The notes under the pieces: generated by a model | What the model saw: the letters and a program-made list of their open reading frames with translations, nothing else | What the model was told of the DNA's origin: nothing | Databases searched by the model: none | Translations under genes and position numbers: made by a program | Source of the DNA: Romanomermis culicivorax | Lineage: Eukaryota > Nematoda > Enoplea > Mermithida > Mermithidae | Reading direction: 5' to 3' | NCBI GenBank assembly: GCA_963922205.1 | Contig: CAWUHX010000409.1 | Coordinates: forward strand, 1-64,000 | Length of the DNA: 64,000 bases | Shown: positions 30,475 through 42,217 of the stretch, in pieces | Layout: every line of letters begins with the position of its first letter | How positions within the stretch are numbered: the stretch's first letter is position 1

Positions 30475-30680
30475 AAAGAGTCATTTATACTTTCCTTTTA
30501 CGGCGAAACGGACAGAAACTCGAAGTCCACTTTCGTTTACATAACTGCAATGTTATGGAAAATGACTGACGGTAACCTCCAGCTGAACCGAACGAACGAA
30601 AGTTTCCATTTCGTTCGGTAAAGTTGTGTCAATTGCCTTCTGTTGCGTTCCGTCGGAAAAGACAAATATAAATGACCCTT
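30475..30680. repeat. Inverted-repeat element (possible small MITE)
   Basis: Arms of about 42 bases (30475-30516 and 30638-30680) match as reverse complements with several differences. They share GTCATTTATA and a central CGG-AACG motif. Confidence 0.6.
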
Positions 30681-31087
30681 CATCGAGTGATTCAATTTCG
30701 ATGGAAGAGTATGCGATTTACTCCGAAAATTATGCACGTTGCTTTGATGCATCGCAACGAATCGCAATTTTTTAAAGAGATGGCATTTGAATTTCGCAAA
30801 GCATTCTTGATTTTATGCTCGCCATTGACATAGCACTAAAAATTTGTGACAAGATTTTTACTTCCAATTGCCAAATGCAGCGGCAATATACAAAGGTGAT
30901 GGGTTTGATTTGATGCTCACATTCAACGGAGTGAAGATAACTCGATTATAATGTTTGTAAAATATGAATTTCTAGGGAAGTGAGAATTTTCAGTTGATTT
31001 GCGCGTCGCAGAAAAACGAGTAATTTTTCGCCTTGACTACACTGATTGGCCAAGTCGACAACAATCGGCGACTGTCGCTAATTGTTT

Positions 31088-31135
31088 CCAGAAGTGGAAT
31101 CGCCGATTCGATTGAATCGGCGATTCCACTTCTGG
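31088..31135. repeat. Perfect hairpin, 22-bp arms and 4-nt loop
   Basis: The left arm reads CCAGAAGTGGAATCGCCGAT plus TC, the loop is GATT, and the right arm is its exact reverse complement. Confidence 0.9.
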
Positions 31136-31440
31136 ATGGGGCTTGATTGGACAAGATCCAACAACAACACCCCTACATTGCACGGAACTTGTATACGTCT
31201 GCATAGATTAGCAACAGCATGGACTTTTTGAGCATAAACGTATCTATCTCGACAAAAAAATTGGGGCGTTTTTTGACAACATCAAAGATATTTCAATGTC
31301 GAAGTATTCGTTATGTTACTCTACAGTAAATTGAGCTGTTTCTATTGAATTGTTGACCCCAAGTAGTAATTTGAGCTTCGCGCTGCACATTATAGCTGCA
31401 GAGTACTGTAAAAAATACAATAAAATTAGCTTCTAATCAC

Positions 31441-31735
31441 CGTTTTTCCCTCAAATGGGGTCTTTTGAGGAAAAAAATTTCGGAATGAGGAAAAAAATTT
31501 TGGGTATGGTTCTCATTGAGGAAAAAATTTTGGGGAATTCAAAATCGGAGAGATGTCTTTTGGTGGACTTAAAAGGGTCAAAATATCAAAATTTTCCGGC
31601 GCTTCGCGCCGGTCATTGGTATAATCTTAACTATTTTCTATCAAGCGCGGCCGTTAGCATATCTTCTCCGACTTACTAATTAATGCTCAATAGTTTCCAC
31701 CAATCCAGTTAGCTCGTTTAATTTTCTACTCGTTA
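31441..31735 (+). repeat. Dispersed repeat family H, copy 1
   Basis: Matches 36196-36470. It has iterated GAGGAAAAAAATTT-type motifs, then the hairpin TTTTCCGGCGCTTCGCGCCG at about 31596 and AGCGCGGCCGTTAGC. Confidence 0.7.
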
Positions 31736-31832
31736 ACAGTCCATTATGTGCCCATAGTTGAGATTACTTGAATAATTACTTGAATAATAGATAACCCAAA
31801 AAATAGATAACCCCCAACCCCCCCAAGTAAGG

Positions 31833-34098
31833 TATGTATCTAAATCAACAAAACAATTAAATTACTTGAATTGACTTCACTACAAAGTAGAAAAAAATCG
31901 TATTTTTATGATACATTTCGTCCTCAAAAGATGTAATATAAATCAATCGATATCCTTTGTATCCATCTTGCAAGCACACATTTAGTACATGAGACAACTT
32001 TGCTATAATTTGCTCACAAAAAAGTAGATGCTAAATCTTTCGTGGAGTGTGCTTCGACCATACGGGGTGACATCCATTGATCCATATCATCATCAAAATG
32101 TTATAAAATATGATTGAGTTTAATATCCTAAATTTATTGTAACGGTAAGCTTTTACATTTTCTTAGCTCGGAATTTCAAAATATAAATGAGACAAGAAAA
32201 ATAAAATTTTACACAGATCAGTTAAGCATAGGGTAAATGGCCTAACATGGAACAAGGTCGAAGTCGGAACAAACTTCGCTTGAACTAAATTTGCGGAGCA
32301 CCTGTTCATCAAATTTTAAACGGTCAAATCTATCAAAATAAAGCAGGTTTCAATCTTTTGATTAATGTTTTCGCCAGTACAAAATACTGTGTCTGAGAAA
32401 GAGAAAAATACGTTTCAAATTTCGAACAAAAATTTTTCCAGTTTTTATTAGCTTAAAACTTTGGCTTGGCTGGCCTGATTTCCTTGAAATTTCGATTTGG
32501 GACATTATTTGTCATCCTTTTTCGAAATATAAAAGATTTTTTGGTCGATTCTTAATGAAACATTGATTTCTGAAAATCGTCCTTTTTGTCTAAGATGGAA
32601 CAAGCGCCTGTTCCATGTTAGACCTACACAAAGTTATACGAGATTTTCATTTTTAAGATATGCCACCTAAAAAAACCGTGTTTACCAGGGTTACGAACCT
32701 TCAAAATTACCTGCACTTCAAAATTACCTTCAAAATTACCTATGCTTTATAATGTGTTCCATCTAAAATATCATGATGTCTAACATGGAACATTTTAGAA
32801 ATTATATATAAGTTTTGTGGATTGTCGAAAACGCCTGTTTTTGAACTTAAATAAGAAAATAGGCTACTATTTTCAATTAGAAACTTCAAATTAGTGATTT
32901 GAACTATTTTCCATCATCTTATTAAGAAAAACGCAAGCATTGTTCAGCATAATAATAAAACTGTAATGTCCGTTTCAGAATGTCAAGTTCATTATGTTTC
33001 AACGCTTCAAATTTGAAAGAAACAAGTTTCTCAACACGTTAATAAAGGTTTCAACTGCAAGAAATTATTAGTTACTGTCGAATTTTAATATTTTCTCCTC
33101 GTTCCATCTTAGACCCGACTCGGGTCTAAGATGGAACACTGACCAGGTTTTAAAAAAATGCCCACTGCTGCTAAGAAACGCAACAGTGGGCATCAATTTT
33201 TTTTATTTAATGCATAGATGAACTATCCATCATTTGCCAAAGTTCCAATCCCAACAGATTTATGATGATCGAACATTTGATGATTTTCTGAAGTGTGTTC
33301 CATCTTAGCCCATTTACCCTACATTAGGTTAACAAAGAGAAGAGCTTTCAAGTGGCTCATTTTTATGTGACTTGACGTCGCTACTAAGTAGAAAAAATTG
33401 TGCAAAAATATGTACATCTATCATGCAAGCGAGAATAGTATATATAATAAGACCCATTTGCTGTAGTTATAGCTCGCAGACAGGTTTGAAAAGCAAAAAT
33501 TTGGAAACATCCGAAATATCTATGTGTGACCTTCAACTATATTCGTAATATTAATAACATATGTAGCAATCTATCAATTTAAAACCCTCTTATCGAAAAC
33601 GGTATTGTTTCACTTCAACTTTTCTGTGCATATGTATATGTGTGATGCATTGATACAATTCTGTAGTTGATTTCTTTTGAATTTTGATTACTTACATTGT
33701 GTATTGTATATTTCTCTTTATTTGTAATTTTCCTTGAATTTGTCCCTTACATATCGCATGCTCTGTCCCATTTTTACTTTTCTTATGTTCTTCACTAATG
33801 GTTCCTTTCTTATGTGCTCACTATTCCTATATTTCTATTGCTATAATAGGGATTTCCTATAGCATAAAATAATGACACTTCCGATAAGATTAATACTTCT
33901 AGCTGCCATTTTAAGGCTCCCTAACTAGTCTTAGATAATACAGGGAGCTTCTAGCAGTTTTTTACATAGTTATTTTGATGTACTAAACATTCTAAAGAAT
34001 TAAACCAGAAAAAACACTAAAAAACCATAGAAAAACCAAAAAAACCACTAAAAAACCAAAAAGTCGAAATTTCAAAAGTTTGGTTTATGTCAACCCTG
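31833..34098. mobile_element. hAT-like non-autonomous transposon, copy B2, truncated and interrupted
   Basis: Matches B1 from about 28105 to its CCCTG end. The first ~130 bases are missing. It contains the TA-flanked insertion 32231-33319. Subtracting that insertion gives a length almost equal to the matching part of B1. Confidence 0.85.
32231..33319. mobile_element. TA-flanked non-autonomous DNA transposon (family C)
   Basis: A 1089-base element between TA dinucleotides (32229-32230 and 33320-33321). Terminal repeats begin GGGTAAATGG and extend through CTAA(C/G)ATGGAAC, about 23 bases with two mismatches. There is no transposase frame. Internally it repeats CTAA(C/G)ATGGAAC in both orientations, including a near-perfect palindrome at 33101-33137. 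The TA duplication suggests Tc1-mariner-pogo type mobilisation. Confidence 0.82.
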
Positions 34099-35021
34099 TT
34101 TTTACGACGGGTGGACTCGAAATTACTGCTGATAAAGAAGTCCGATTTTTGTAGACAGGATTGGCCTCTAATAATTTGAAACATCATGCATAAGGCAGCA
34201 CGTAGTCGGCGTATTTCTAAGCTATCAAGGCATAGCTTAGTTGAACGCTCATCATATGAAAGGATAGACCCAAAACCACATATTCTCTTTGTGAATCTTC
34301 TCTGAACTTTTTTTGCCTTTATTGAAGATGGAAATCGAAGACATCATTCTACACCGCAATCTGTTCATGAATATCTGTTGGAGAGATTTATTTTCCAGCG
34401 TTTTAGAATATAAAAACCCGAAAATTTTTCCGGCGCTTCGCGCCAGAATGGGGAATTAATTACAGTTCATCAGTTTGATTTTAATTCATTTCTCAACGTC
34501 GTGAATTTTCATTTTCCAGCGTTTTAGAAAGTGAAAATCGAAAAATTTTTCTGGCGCTCCGCGCCGGACCAAGAACCAAATAAAATTAGACGATTCTAAT
34601 CGGAGCCACAGAAATTTCAATAGAGCGGATAAATTCCTAAGAACACTATCGTTAACATGCTTCACCTGCTTCTGTAGAAAACCAATATATTCTTCATGAG
34701 CTCATTTTTAACTAACATAACCAGAATTTTCTCAATTTTTTTCCTCATTTTTGCAGGTTTCTGACTCCAAAAAGCGCCGAATAAGTTAGTCTTACCAACT
34801 TTTTCATGTTCTCTCTTAAACTCAAAAAATTAGGTTTTAAACGCTTAAAACCGACGCAAATCGAATGAAATAACAAGAAAACTAGCTTTTGATGGGTTTT
34901 CCGATAAAATTATGTCAATTATTTGATTTTATAGTGAGCAATCAAAAATTAATCTGTGCAACCAAAAATTTTCAACAAGTTTCAAATTGCAACTTTGCCT
35001 GTGCAAAAAAAGCCCTGATTG
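34099..35021. other. Gene-free stretch with GGCGC hairpins
   Basis: Two CCGGCGCTTCGCGCC-like hairpins at about 34430 and 34555 occur in similar contexts (TTTTCCAGCGTTTTAGAA before each), suggesting tandem pieces of a dispersed repeat. No gene. Confidence 0.5.
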
Positions 35022-36050
35022 GCAATCTTCAATATCATATCTTTATATTTAATGAAGATCCGCATTTGTTCCTTGAGATATTTTTTGAGAATGATCAACA
35101 CGTCAACTTTCTAATCTTTTTGAAGTGTTTGTTCCATCATGTAATTGGGGGAAGTGCTATTGGAACCCACCCCCCCCCCCCCAGAAATCGTCGGCCATAA
35201 GCGTGCCATTGAGCGACCATCTCCTCAAAGATTTTCCAATCCTATGGCTAGCCATATGGTAGCCATAGAAACCCCCATACTTTTGGTCGGAAAAATACTC
35301 AAAAAAGTGCATTTATTGCTGAAAAATGTCAACTTCTGAACAAAAAATCGTCAAAAACGCCAATTTTCTGGGAGCTTCGGGCCATGAATACATTTTTACG
35401 GTTTTTAGACAAAAATTCTATTTTTTGAATCTTTTTTTATAATTTTTTTGCGAAAAAAATCGAATTCTTTTTTCTTCAGGGTCCCTTCCCCTTAAATTTT
35501 GGGGAATCACTGACCCCCGGCCCTAAAAAAGTCGCCCAACCCCCCAGACTTCGGGGCCCCACTACATCTATGGTTTGTTCCCTTCTTAACGTAAATTGAA
35601 TTCAAAAGCTTCATGGAAGTATTTTTGGAAAATTTCTACGCTTCCGACTTATAGCTTTTCGGCCAGATTTAGGAAAGGTTATTAATGAGTTACTGGTTTT
35701 AAAATTTGATATAAATGATAAATTTCTAGAAATAACGATTTATGAACTGAAAATTCGAATGTAAATTCTTGAGATAAATGTTCGAAAAGTTGACTTTGCA
35801 GCGTCGCAGAACGTTGATACTTAAAAAAAATTATGGCGCTTTGCGCTGGAAGGTTTAATATCTTTTTGGGCCCTCGTTGAGGCCTTAACGGTCGACTTCT
35901 CATGTAATTTCATCATACTATTGGATAGTTTGCTGGGTAATTTTTCCCACGATGTTTGTAAATCAGACTTCAAACTCTGAAATATAAATTTTTTGTTCAA
36001 TTTTAATGAAATAACGGCTCTAAAAACATCAGAATGTTTTAAAAAGCTCA
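35022..36050 (-). repeat. Family A repeat fragment, inverted and interrupted
   Basis: The parts 35022-35134 and 35578-36050 match the reverse complement of family A. The intervening 35135-35577 holds C-run debris resembling sequence near 13440-14000 and 36900-37070. Confidence 0.65.
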
Positions 36051-36195
36051 AAAACGCTAAAATAAAGCGTCTTTGAGCATTTTTAAGCGAAAAAAACGAC
36101 TTCAGGAATATAAGAGAAAATTTTTTGACCCCTTATCTCATTTGGGGAAAAGGTCAGCGGGAAAAAACAGTGCACCCTGTATTTACTGTCGCCGC

Positions 36196-36470
36196 CAACC
36201 ACTATTTTTCCTCAAATGGGGTCTTTTGAGGAAAAAAATTTGGGAATACGGAAAAAATTTTGGGCATGGTTTTCATTGCGGGAAAAATTTTGGGGATTCA
36301 AGACCCAAAAGATGCATTTTGGTGAACTTTAAAAAGTCAAAATCTCAAAATTTTCCGGCGCTTCGCCGTCGTGGGTATAATAATCATTATTTTCTATCAG
36401 GAGCGGCCGTTAGCTTATCTGCTCCCACTAACTATATAGCTCTCAACAGTTCGATCTAATAAGTTAGGTC
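36196..36470 (+). repeat. Dispersed repeat family H, copy 2
   Basis: Similar to 31441-31735, including CTCAAATGGGGTCTTTTGAG, the GGCGC hairpin and GAGCGGCCGTTAGC. Confidence 0.7.
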
Positions 36471-38056
36471 GCCATATTATGTAATCATTAACAAACAGTC
36501 AGTATTTCGCCAAATATTGAGATTTTTCATCAATTCTCTCAATTTTTTCCCTTGACGCTTGGAATTTTTCAAACGTTTTCACCGTGAACTTTTTGCGGTG
36601 CGGAATATTTTTTTATCAACGAAATATAAAACTCTACAAAATGAATATTTTTCGACAGCTTACCACCTGCTATATGATAAGTGCAGATAAGAAAAATCAA
36701 CGGAAAGCAAGTTCAAGAAAAATTATGCAAGTATATTTCAGTAGTGAAAAATATGCGAATTGTGGTGCAGTTTAGCGACTCCTGAATTTTTGACAAATTT
36801 TTTAACGTGTATGGTATATGCAGCATGCATGTATAGGCAACGTTCACTATCGAGTTTTTCAACGTACAAGGAACACGCGCAAGTTTACCCGCCCTTTTGT
36901 TGGACAAATTTGCGACTTTTTTTGATGGCCCCTACAATTCTAGGGAAAATAGCCTCAATTCATGATTTTGATTTTATCCCCTCCCCCCCGCCAACCCACG
37001 GGAAAAATAGTTTTTGGCATTTGCAAGACATTTTTTCGCATGTGTAACCAGAAAAAAATTTAGTTTCAGACGAAAATTTTTGGTTGCTCACACTGAAATT
37101 GATAAAGTCGCATAATTTTTTCTGGAAAACGATGTAAAAAAAGACAAGTAACACTGAATAGTGTCAAAGGAGCATAAACAATGAACGATAGGTAAAGAAA
37201 GGAAGAAAGAAGTACTAAAAGGAGAACATAATGATATGTGAAAAGAGAAAATTCAAGAAGAAAGAAATGACGGATTAAAGAAAATATGTATTGTACATAA
37301 TCGTAAGAAAGCAACCAAAAATTTTGTATCAACACATTATGCACAGAAATGCTGAGAATGACATCTCATGTGTTTGAAAAGAAGGTTTCGCACCGATAGA
37401 TTATCACAAACATTTGATATGTGTCCATAATTTTAGTTTCCAAATCTGTCATTGAGTAAACTACAGAAAATTCAACTCATCTACTATAATCTGTGCTGTG
37501 CTTACTGATACATGCGTCGACTATTGCTTGATTATATTTTTTGTGTACAAAATATACTCTAAAACTATGATTTCTTTCTACTCTACAAATTGATTCTTTT
37601 AATGACTAGACATAGACATTAGATCTAAAAAGAAAACTAAAAAAACAAGAATTATCCGATTTTAGACAAGGAAACGAAAATCAAAGCCCTGCCAGCCCTG
37701 TATTTTTGAAGTAAAAGAATTTCTGTTAAGAGGTGCATGTTTAGACATTTCAAAATGGATAATATTGGAATTTATCGGTTTTTTCCGATGGATTTCAAAT
37801 AATATCTTATTCCTTCCATTGCTTCGAGAGCGCGGTTGAAAAAGGGGAATGGATGTTTTTAGAGTTTAAAATTTTGGTAATAGGAACGACTTTCGTCAGT
37901 GTAGCCGGCGGGTGAATGACGAAGCCATTACTTCCTGTATCCAACAATTTTTAGAGTAAAATCCCAATCTGGGCTTAGGACTAAGGCGTGAGCTCTAGTC
38001 TAGCTTTCGGTCCCAGTTTTCACACATACTTTATATAATTTCAGATCATTCGCAAA
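36471..38056. other. Gene-free stretch upstream of ELP6
   Basis: AT-rich debris with no recognised repeat. The last 200 bases are likely the ELP6 promoter or leader, and a splice-acceptor-like TATAATTTCAG at about 38034-38044 hints at a leader intron. Confidence 0.5.
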
Positions 38057-38797
38057 ATGTTCATGACACTTTGCACTCAAATGAAGCACGATTTAAAAAA
38101 TTTGCCTTCGAATCAAACGATCGTCGTCGAAGAATCGGATAACGCCGACGGTTCATTTTTGATTTACCATTTTTTGTCTCTATTCCTACGTAGTCCAGCC
38201 AACGCCAAGGTTTACCTGGTTTCTTGCCGACAAACTGTCAATCACTTCAACACTGTTTTGTCGAAATTGGGTGTACAATTTAAACGTTCGATCGATCAAA
38301 ATCGATGCCGAATTTTCGATTTGATGAATCATTTTAAAGTGAACGATTTTAATTTCGACGTCAATAAATCGATAGAATTGATCGAAAGTGATTTTTCGAC
38401 GTTTTGCGATCAAGTTAATAGTCCAATTTTATTTATAATCGACGATGTATCGATTTTATTCGATTTTGGATTATCGATCGATGAAATTTATCGATTTTTT
38501 CACGCTTTACGTTTTTGCGCCAAGCAAAGAAAAGCGTGTTTTTCGCTCACTTTGTCCACTTACGAAGATAATTTATTAGAAAATCACGAAAAATTCGCCA
38601 AAATCGTTCGATATTACGCCGATTATTTGTTAAAAGTGGAAAAATTGAAAACCGGATTATCGAAAGAAGTTAGCGGAACATTGTCGATAATAAATTTCGA
38701 ACAGAAAAATATTGAGCCGTTGGTGACAAAGTTGTTGTATCGATTAATGGAAAGAAATGTGACGTTTTCAGCGCCTGGCATGTTGCCAAGCGTTTAA
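38057..38797 (+). CDS. Elp6: Elongator complex protein 6 (ELP6)
   Basis: A 246-residue intron-free coding region. ELP6 is one of three RecA-like, catalytically inactive ATPase-fold subunits (ELP4-6) that form the hexameric ring of Elongator, which modifies wobble uridines of tRNA. Seen in the sequence: DGSFLIYHFLSLFLRS (residues 31-46), LILFIIDDVSILFDFG-type strand at about 125-139 corresponding to the family's LLVDDLSVLLSLG, and the conserved C-terminal end FSAPGMLPSV, matching FFAKGMSPAV of vertebrate ELP6. Length is near the animal norm (about 266). The start is the first Met after a possible leader-intron acceptor. Assignment rests on these remembered motifs and on overall length. Confidence 0.85.
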   Translation: MFMTLCTQMKHDLKNLPSNQTIVVEESDNADGSFLIYHFLSLFLRSPANAKVYLVSCRQTVNHFNTVLSKLGVQFKRSIDQNRCRIFDLMNHFKVNDFNFDVNKSIELIESDFSTFCDQVNSPILFIIDDVSILFDFGLSIDEIYRFFHALRFCAKQRKACFSLTLSTYEDNLLENHEKFAKIVRYYADYLLKVEKLKTGLSKEVSGTLSIINFEQKNIEPLVTKLLYRLMERNVTFSAPGMLPSV

Positions 38798-39755
38798 TTT
38801 CGAAAATGAAGTCAGTTAAATATGTTGAGATGTACTTCAAAATCAGAATTGCTGAGAGCAAAAATATTCGGGGTCTGTTTTTTTCCTCGTAAGATGATGA
38901 AATTTTGGAACATAATTCTTTGATTCTGGTATTTTCTGATGAACCGAAAGTCATGGAACCTGAAAATTGTTAGTTTACAGTAAACTCAGACATTGAATGA
39001 TTTCTAAATCCATATTCTTCAAATGAGTTGATGGGGGCTAGGGCTGATTTGAGGAGAGCTTCGAATTTTACCTTTAATAATCTCGAAAAATTTCAAATAC
39101 TCATTTTTGAAGCTGATAACTCTTTAAATTCTCAGTAACGGCAGGGAATTTTCTGTCTTACGTTCCTGAAAAATTTTTGACCCTCTGTGCTCATCGGATC
39201 CCAAGGTATTCTATGAAAAGTGAGGTGTGAAACAGGATCTTCGAACATATTCTCGAGAATTGCAGCTCATGTACTTAATCTTTGCTTCTGTGTTCGTCAC
39301 AACATTCTTTCATATAAAACTCATCTAAACTTGTCACTGTTACAATATTTCTAGATTCTGGTATCATGTTTACACCTAATTTACAAATTTAAAATTTCCG
39401 AAAAGTAATTTTTTAAATCAAATCTAAATATTTCGAATCCCATCGAAAAGCTATCTCTGAAAATATTATGTAAAATACATTCGGAATGGGATTACAGCAA
39501 AAACTCTCACTCGAAAAATTTTCGAGTGCATAGCCAGGGCAAAAAGAGGCACAGCTTAAGATTAACTACAATCTTCATGTTTATTTCTAAACAGCTTTTC
39601 TTTTTGTCAAAACAGTAAATAATATATAAAATTTTACACAATACAATAATTACACCACACCTGTACTAGTCAAATACCAAATCAAATCTTCAAGCGCTTG
39701 TTACCAATGTAGCCGGATAGATGATAGGATTCACACATTCTGGTAATGTCAACAA

Positions 39756-40037
39756 GTGGAAATTTTCTGGAAAGAGATAGAATCAATAAAAGGGATGTTA
39801 GATCAAAATAAAAAAATTGATAGCATAACAATTATTCTAGGTCACAAGACAGATGAAAAAACAACTGAAAATATAGCAATTAACTGGATTATAGCATTAG
39901 GAAAAATTTTCATGTACAAAACAAGAAGTGCAGAAGGAAATCTACTCCAGAAAGTATTTATAAATTTCCTCAAATGTGAAATGAATATATGCAGCATGAC
40001 GAAAATATATGAAAAATGTGTCCGAAATGTTGAATGA
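39756..40037 (+). pseudogene. Possible LINE reverse-transcriptase C-terminal remnant
   Basis: A 93-codon open stretch reading EIFWKEIESIKGML, then ITIILGHK, then NWIIALGKIFMYKTRS. This resembles the tail of non-LTR reverse transcriptases (FW-I, a short linker, then helical II-K-IY-R). No upstream polymerase domain is visible. Weak assignment. Confidence 0.3.
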
Positions 40038-40089
40038 ATTGTTTTACCGCTAAAATATGTGTCACATTAAGTGAAATAGGAGCCATGTC

Positions 40090-40960
40090 ACACATTAAAT
40101 GATATGTGGGCAGTCACGTTGATGGAGGGATCCATGCCATATTGATAAAAATACGGCCATGTCACTGTGAGTGGCATGCTGTGACCCCGTTGGGTGGCTC
40201 ATTTATTTCCACTTCAGGAACCTGACCCGACTAGTACTGACTATAGGAAAGCCTTTAGGGTACTATGGTGCTGTCCTGGGGTTCTGCTGTAGAGTAATAG
40301 ACAACGCCGCCAGGTCAGGGGTGGCAATCCTTGGTCCCACTCAGTGTGAACGAAGAACAAGGTCACTCATGGAATGACCTAATATAGGGGACTCGCTTGT
40401 AAACCTAAATCCCCTTTTTAGCCCTGCCTCAAAAGGTGCAAGGGCTCCTCTAACTGAGGGGAATCTCAAGGGAAAACTGACTGTGGGAAGGGTTCCCCAA
40501 AGTACACCCTCAAAAACAATAATCCCCTGAGAAGACTTACCTAGTCCTGTTCTCAAATACGATTTGGCACGTGGGCGATAGGTCCCTGTTGATTCACGGG
40601 TATCAGTCAGCTGGAACGGGAGCAGTAACGATCCGGTTGGTTCGGCGTGGTGGGTTAGCTTGAGAGGTCGGCAGGCGATACACAAACGGTCCAAGAATGG
40701 AACGGCGGGAGTAACTAAGTGCTAAGGGGCGACGGGGATGTTCCTGTATGGGAGTCGGGTGGCGGGCGCAGTGGACACAATAAACGTATGCAAATTTATT
40801 GATGAAAGGTAAGGTGGCAGACGCAATACAGTATAATAAAATATATAAATTTGATGGTGATGGATGCGGAGCTAAAGACGCAAGACAAAGTTGGAGAGCC
40901 CAAAAATAAGACACAAAACTAACGAAACAGGCCCTTTTAAAGGACCTCATAGGCCTACAG
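40090..40960. other. GC-richer island, probably an unidentified repeat
   Basis: It stands out from its AT-rich surroundings and lacks a recognisable protein on either strand. The left part repeats TGTCACA(C/T)TAA (about 40061-40100). It could be a transposable-element end or a non-coding gene. Confidence 0.35.
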
Positions 40961-41832
40961 TATGCCCTGCATGGAGCTAACTTCTGCAGCAGAAATCGGT
41001 GCAGAAGATTCCTATTGTCACATAGACATTTTTCAGTTCGAATACATTAAGCATTGCGGTGAGTTTCACTCCCATGCTAAACATATGAACGTCTTCCAAT
41101 GAGAACTTCCAAACTAGTCATTTTGCGTTGCAAAATGTAGCTAGTTTTTACTGATAAGAGGTGCATATGATGCTCCAATTATGTCCATGTGCCCATAGAG
41201 CTTATCTGGTGGAAATTCTGATTGAAGGGTTACATACTGTAGTCTATGTGTGGAATGGAAAACAACAAAAACGTAACAAAAATGACACACAAAAATGCAT
41301 GTGAAACAAAATGAATGGAACAAAATAAAAGTAAGTAACTGTCAAATAAAAATGGCGAAAAACATAAAGTATCAACATGATGTAAATCACGTGACATTGG
41401 GCAAAATTGATCAGCATGTCACATACGAGTACATACAAATTTGTTTTTAATTCAAATCATACTCTTTTCTCTCCACACAAGGAAATACAGGCAAAAAACA
41501 AATTACAATTAGACTCGCCTCTCTTAAAAAATTTATGTAATCATTGTTTTTGTAAATGTTGTTGTTTCAACCTATGAATAAAATAAAATCGCATGACTTC
41601 AGTCGTATGTGTTTGGAATGAATCTTATGCTACCAATGAAGAAGCTTCATGTAAATTTCCAATTGTGCGTACGTGATTGAAAAACTCTTAACAATTAAGA
41701 AATACTATCATCTTTTCCTCGATTCTATGGCAAGCATGTCCTATTCCGCATGTTAACACTTTTCTGTCACTCCATTTATGATATACGACAAGAAATTTTT
41801 GATCATACTCATCACATAAAATTATTTTTCAG

Positions 41833-41923
41833 TAAACAATTTAAAGCCGTAAAAGGGCCTTATATGAACGATTTTGACGACAGCGCTATTCTCCATTATG
41901 ATCGACGCGGCAATTCCATGAAA
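41833..41923 (+). CDS. Possible exon of an unrecognised gene (cytoplasmic-tail-like)
   Basis: Bounded by TTATTTTTCAG and by a GTAAGT donor, it reads KQFKAVKGPYMNDFDDSAIL then HYDRRGNSMK. It joins in frame to 42465-42518. The 3' end and donor overlap a MITE copy beginning about 41891, so the exon may be partly transposon-derived or not real. Confidence 0.35.
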
Positions 41924-42217
41924 GTAAGTTCAATACCGAAAAAACTGGTAAGCTTATTACTGTAATCAATGAAAACATTTTTCGTCGATAAACGGTGAAC
42001 AGAGCAGCTGAACATTTACTTCAAAACTTTTCTGTATCGATGCAGTTCTGTATTTAATAAAGCAATAATGTTTTTCAATGATTCTGGCATCTTTCATTCT
42101 CATGAGGGAATTAATGGTTTTTCTACAGTATAAGGTTTTCAACTAATTGAAAATTGCGTTTCAAATCGAACCCATTCTTTGATATTCGCTGCGTCTATCA
42201 TTTTAAATTGAATGGGC
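41891..42217. mobile_element. TA-flanked MITE family G, copy 1
   Basis: Homologous along its length to 63635-63955. The right end reads GCTGCGTCTATCATTTTAAA then TTGAATGGGC, followed by TA. The left end is more diverged. Terminal repeats include AAAGTAAGTTCAAT. Non-coding. Confidence 0.65.

Larger units (their letters stand above)
29501..31440. other. Gene-free stretch with fold-back sequences
   Basis: A somewhat more GC-rich segment at 30085-30770 has no recognisable protein. It contains an inverted repeat (30475-30516 with 30638-30680). A perfect 22-bp-arm hairpin follows at 31088-31135. Confidence 0.6.
38798..41832. other. Region between ELP6 and the small plus-strand exons
   Basis: Holds a possible LINE reverse-transcriptase tail (39756-40037), a more GC-rich island of unknown nature (40090-40960) and AT-rich sequence. 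No certain gene. Confidence 0.5.

Noticed and set aside
40341-40950. Two overlapping minus-strand frames of about 115 codons in the GC-rich island
   Set aside because: No recognisable domain, no splice context, and open frames are expected more often at higher GC.
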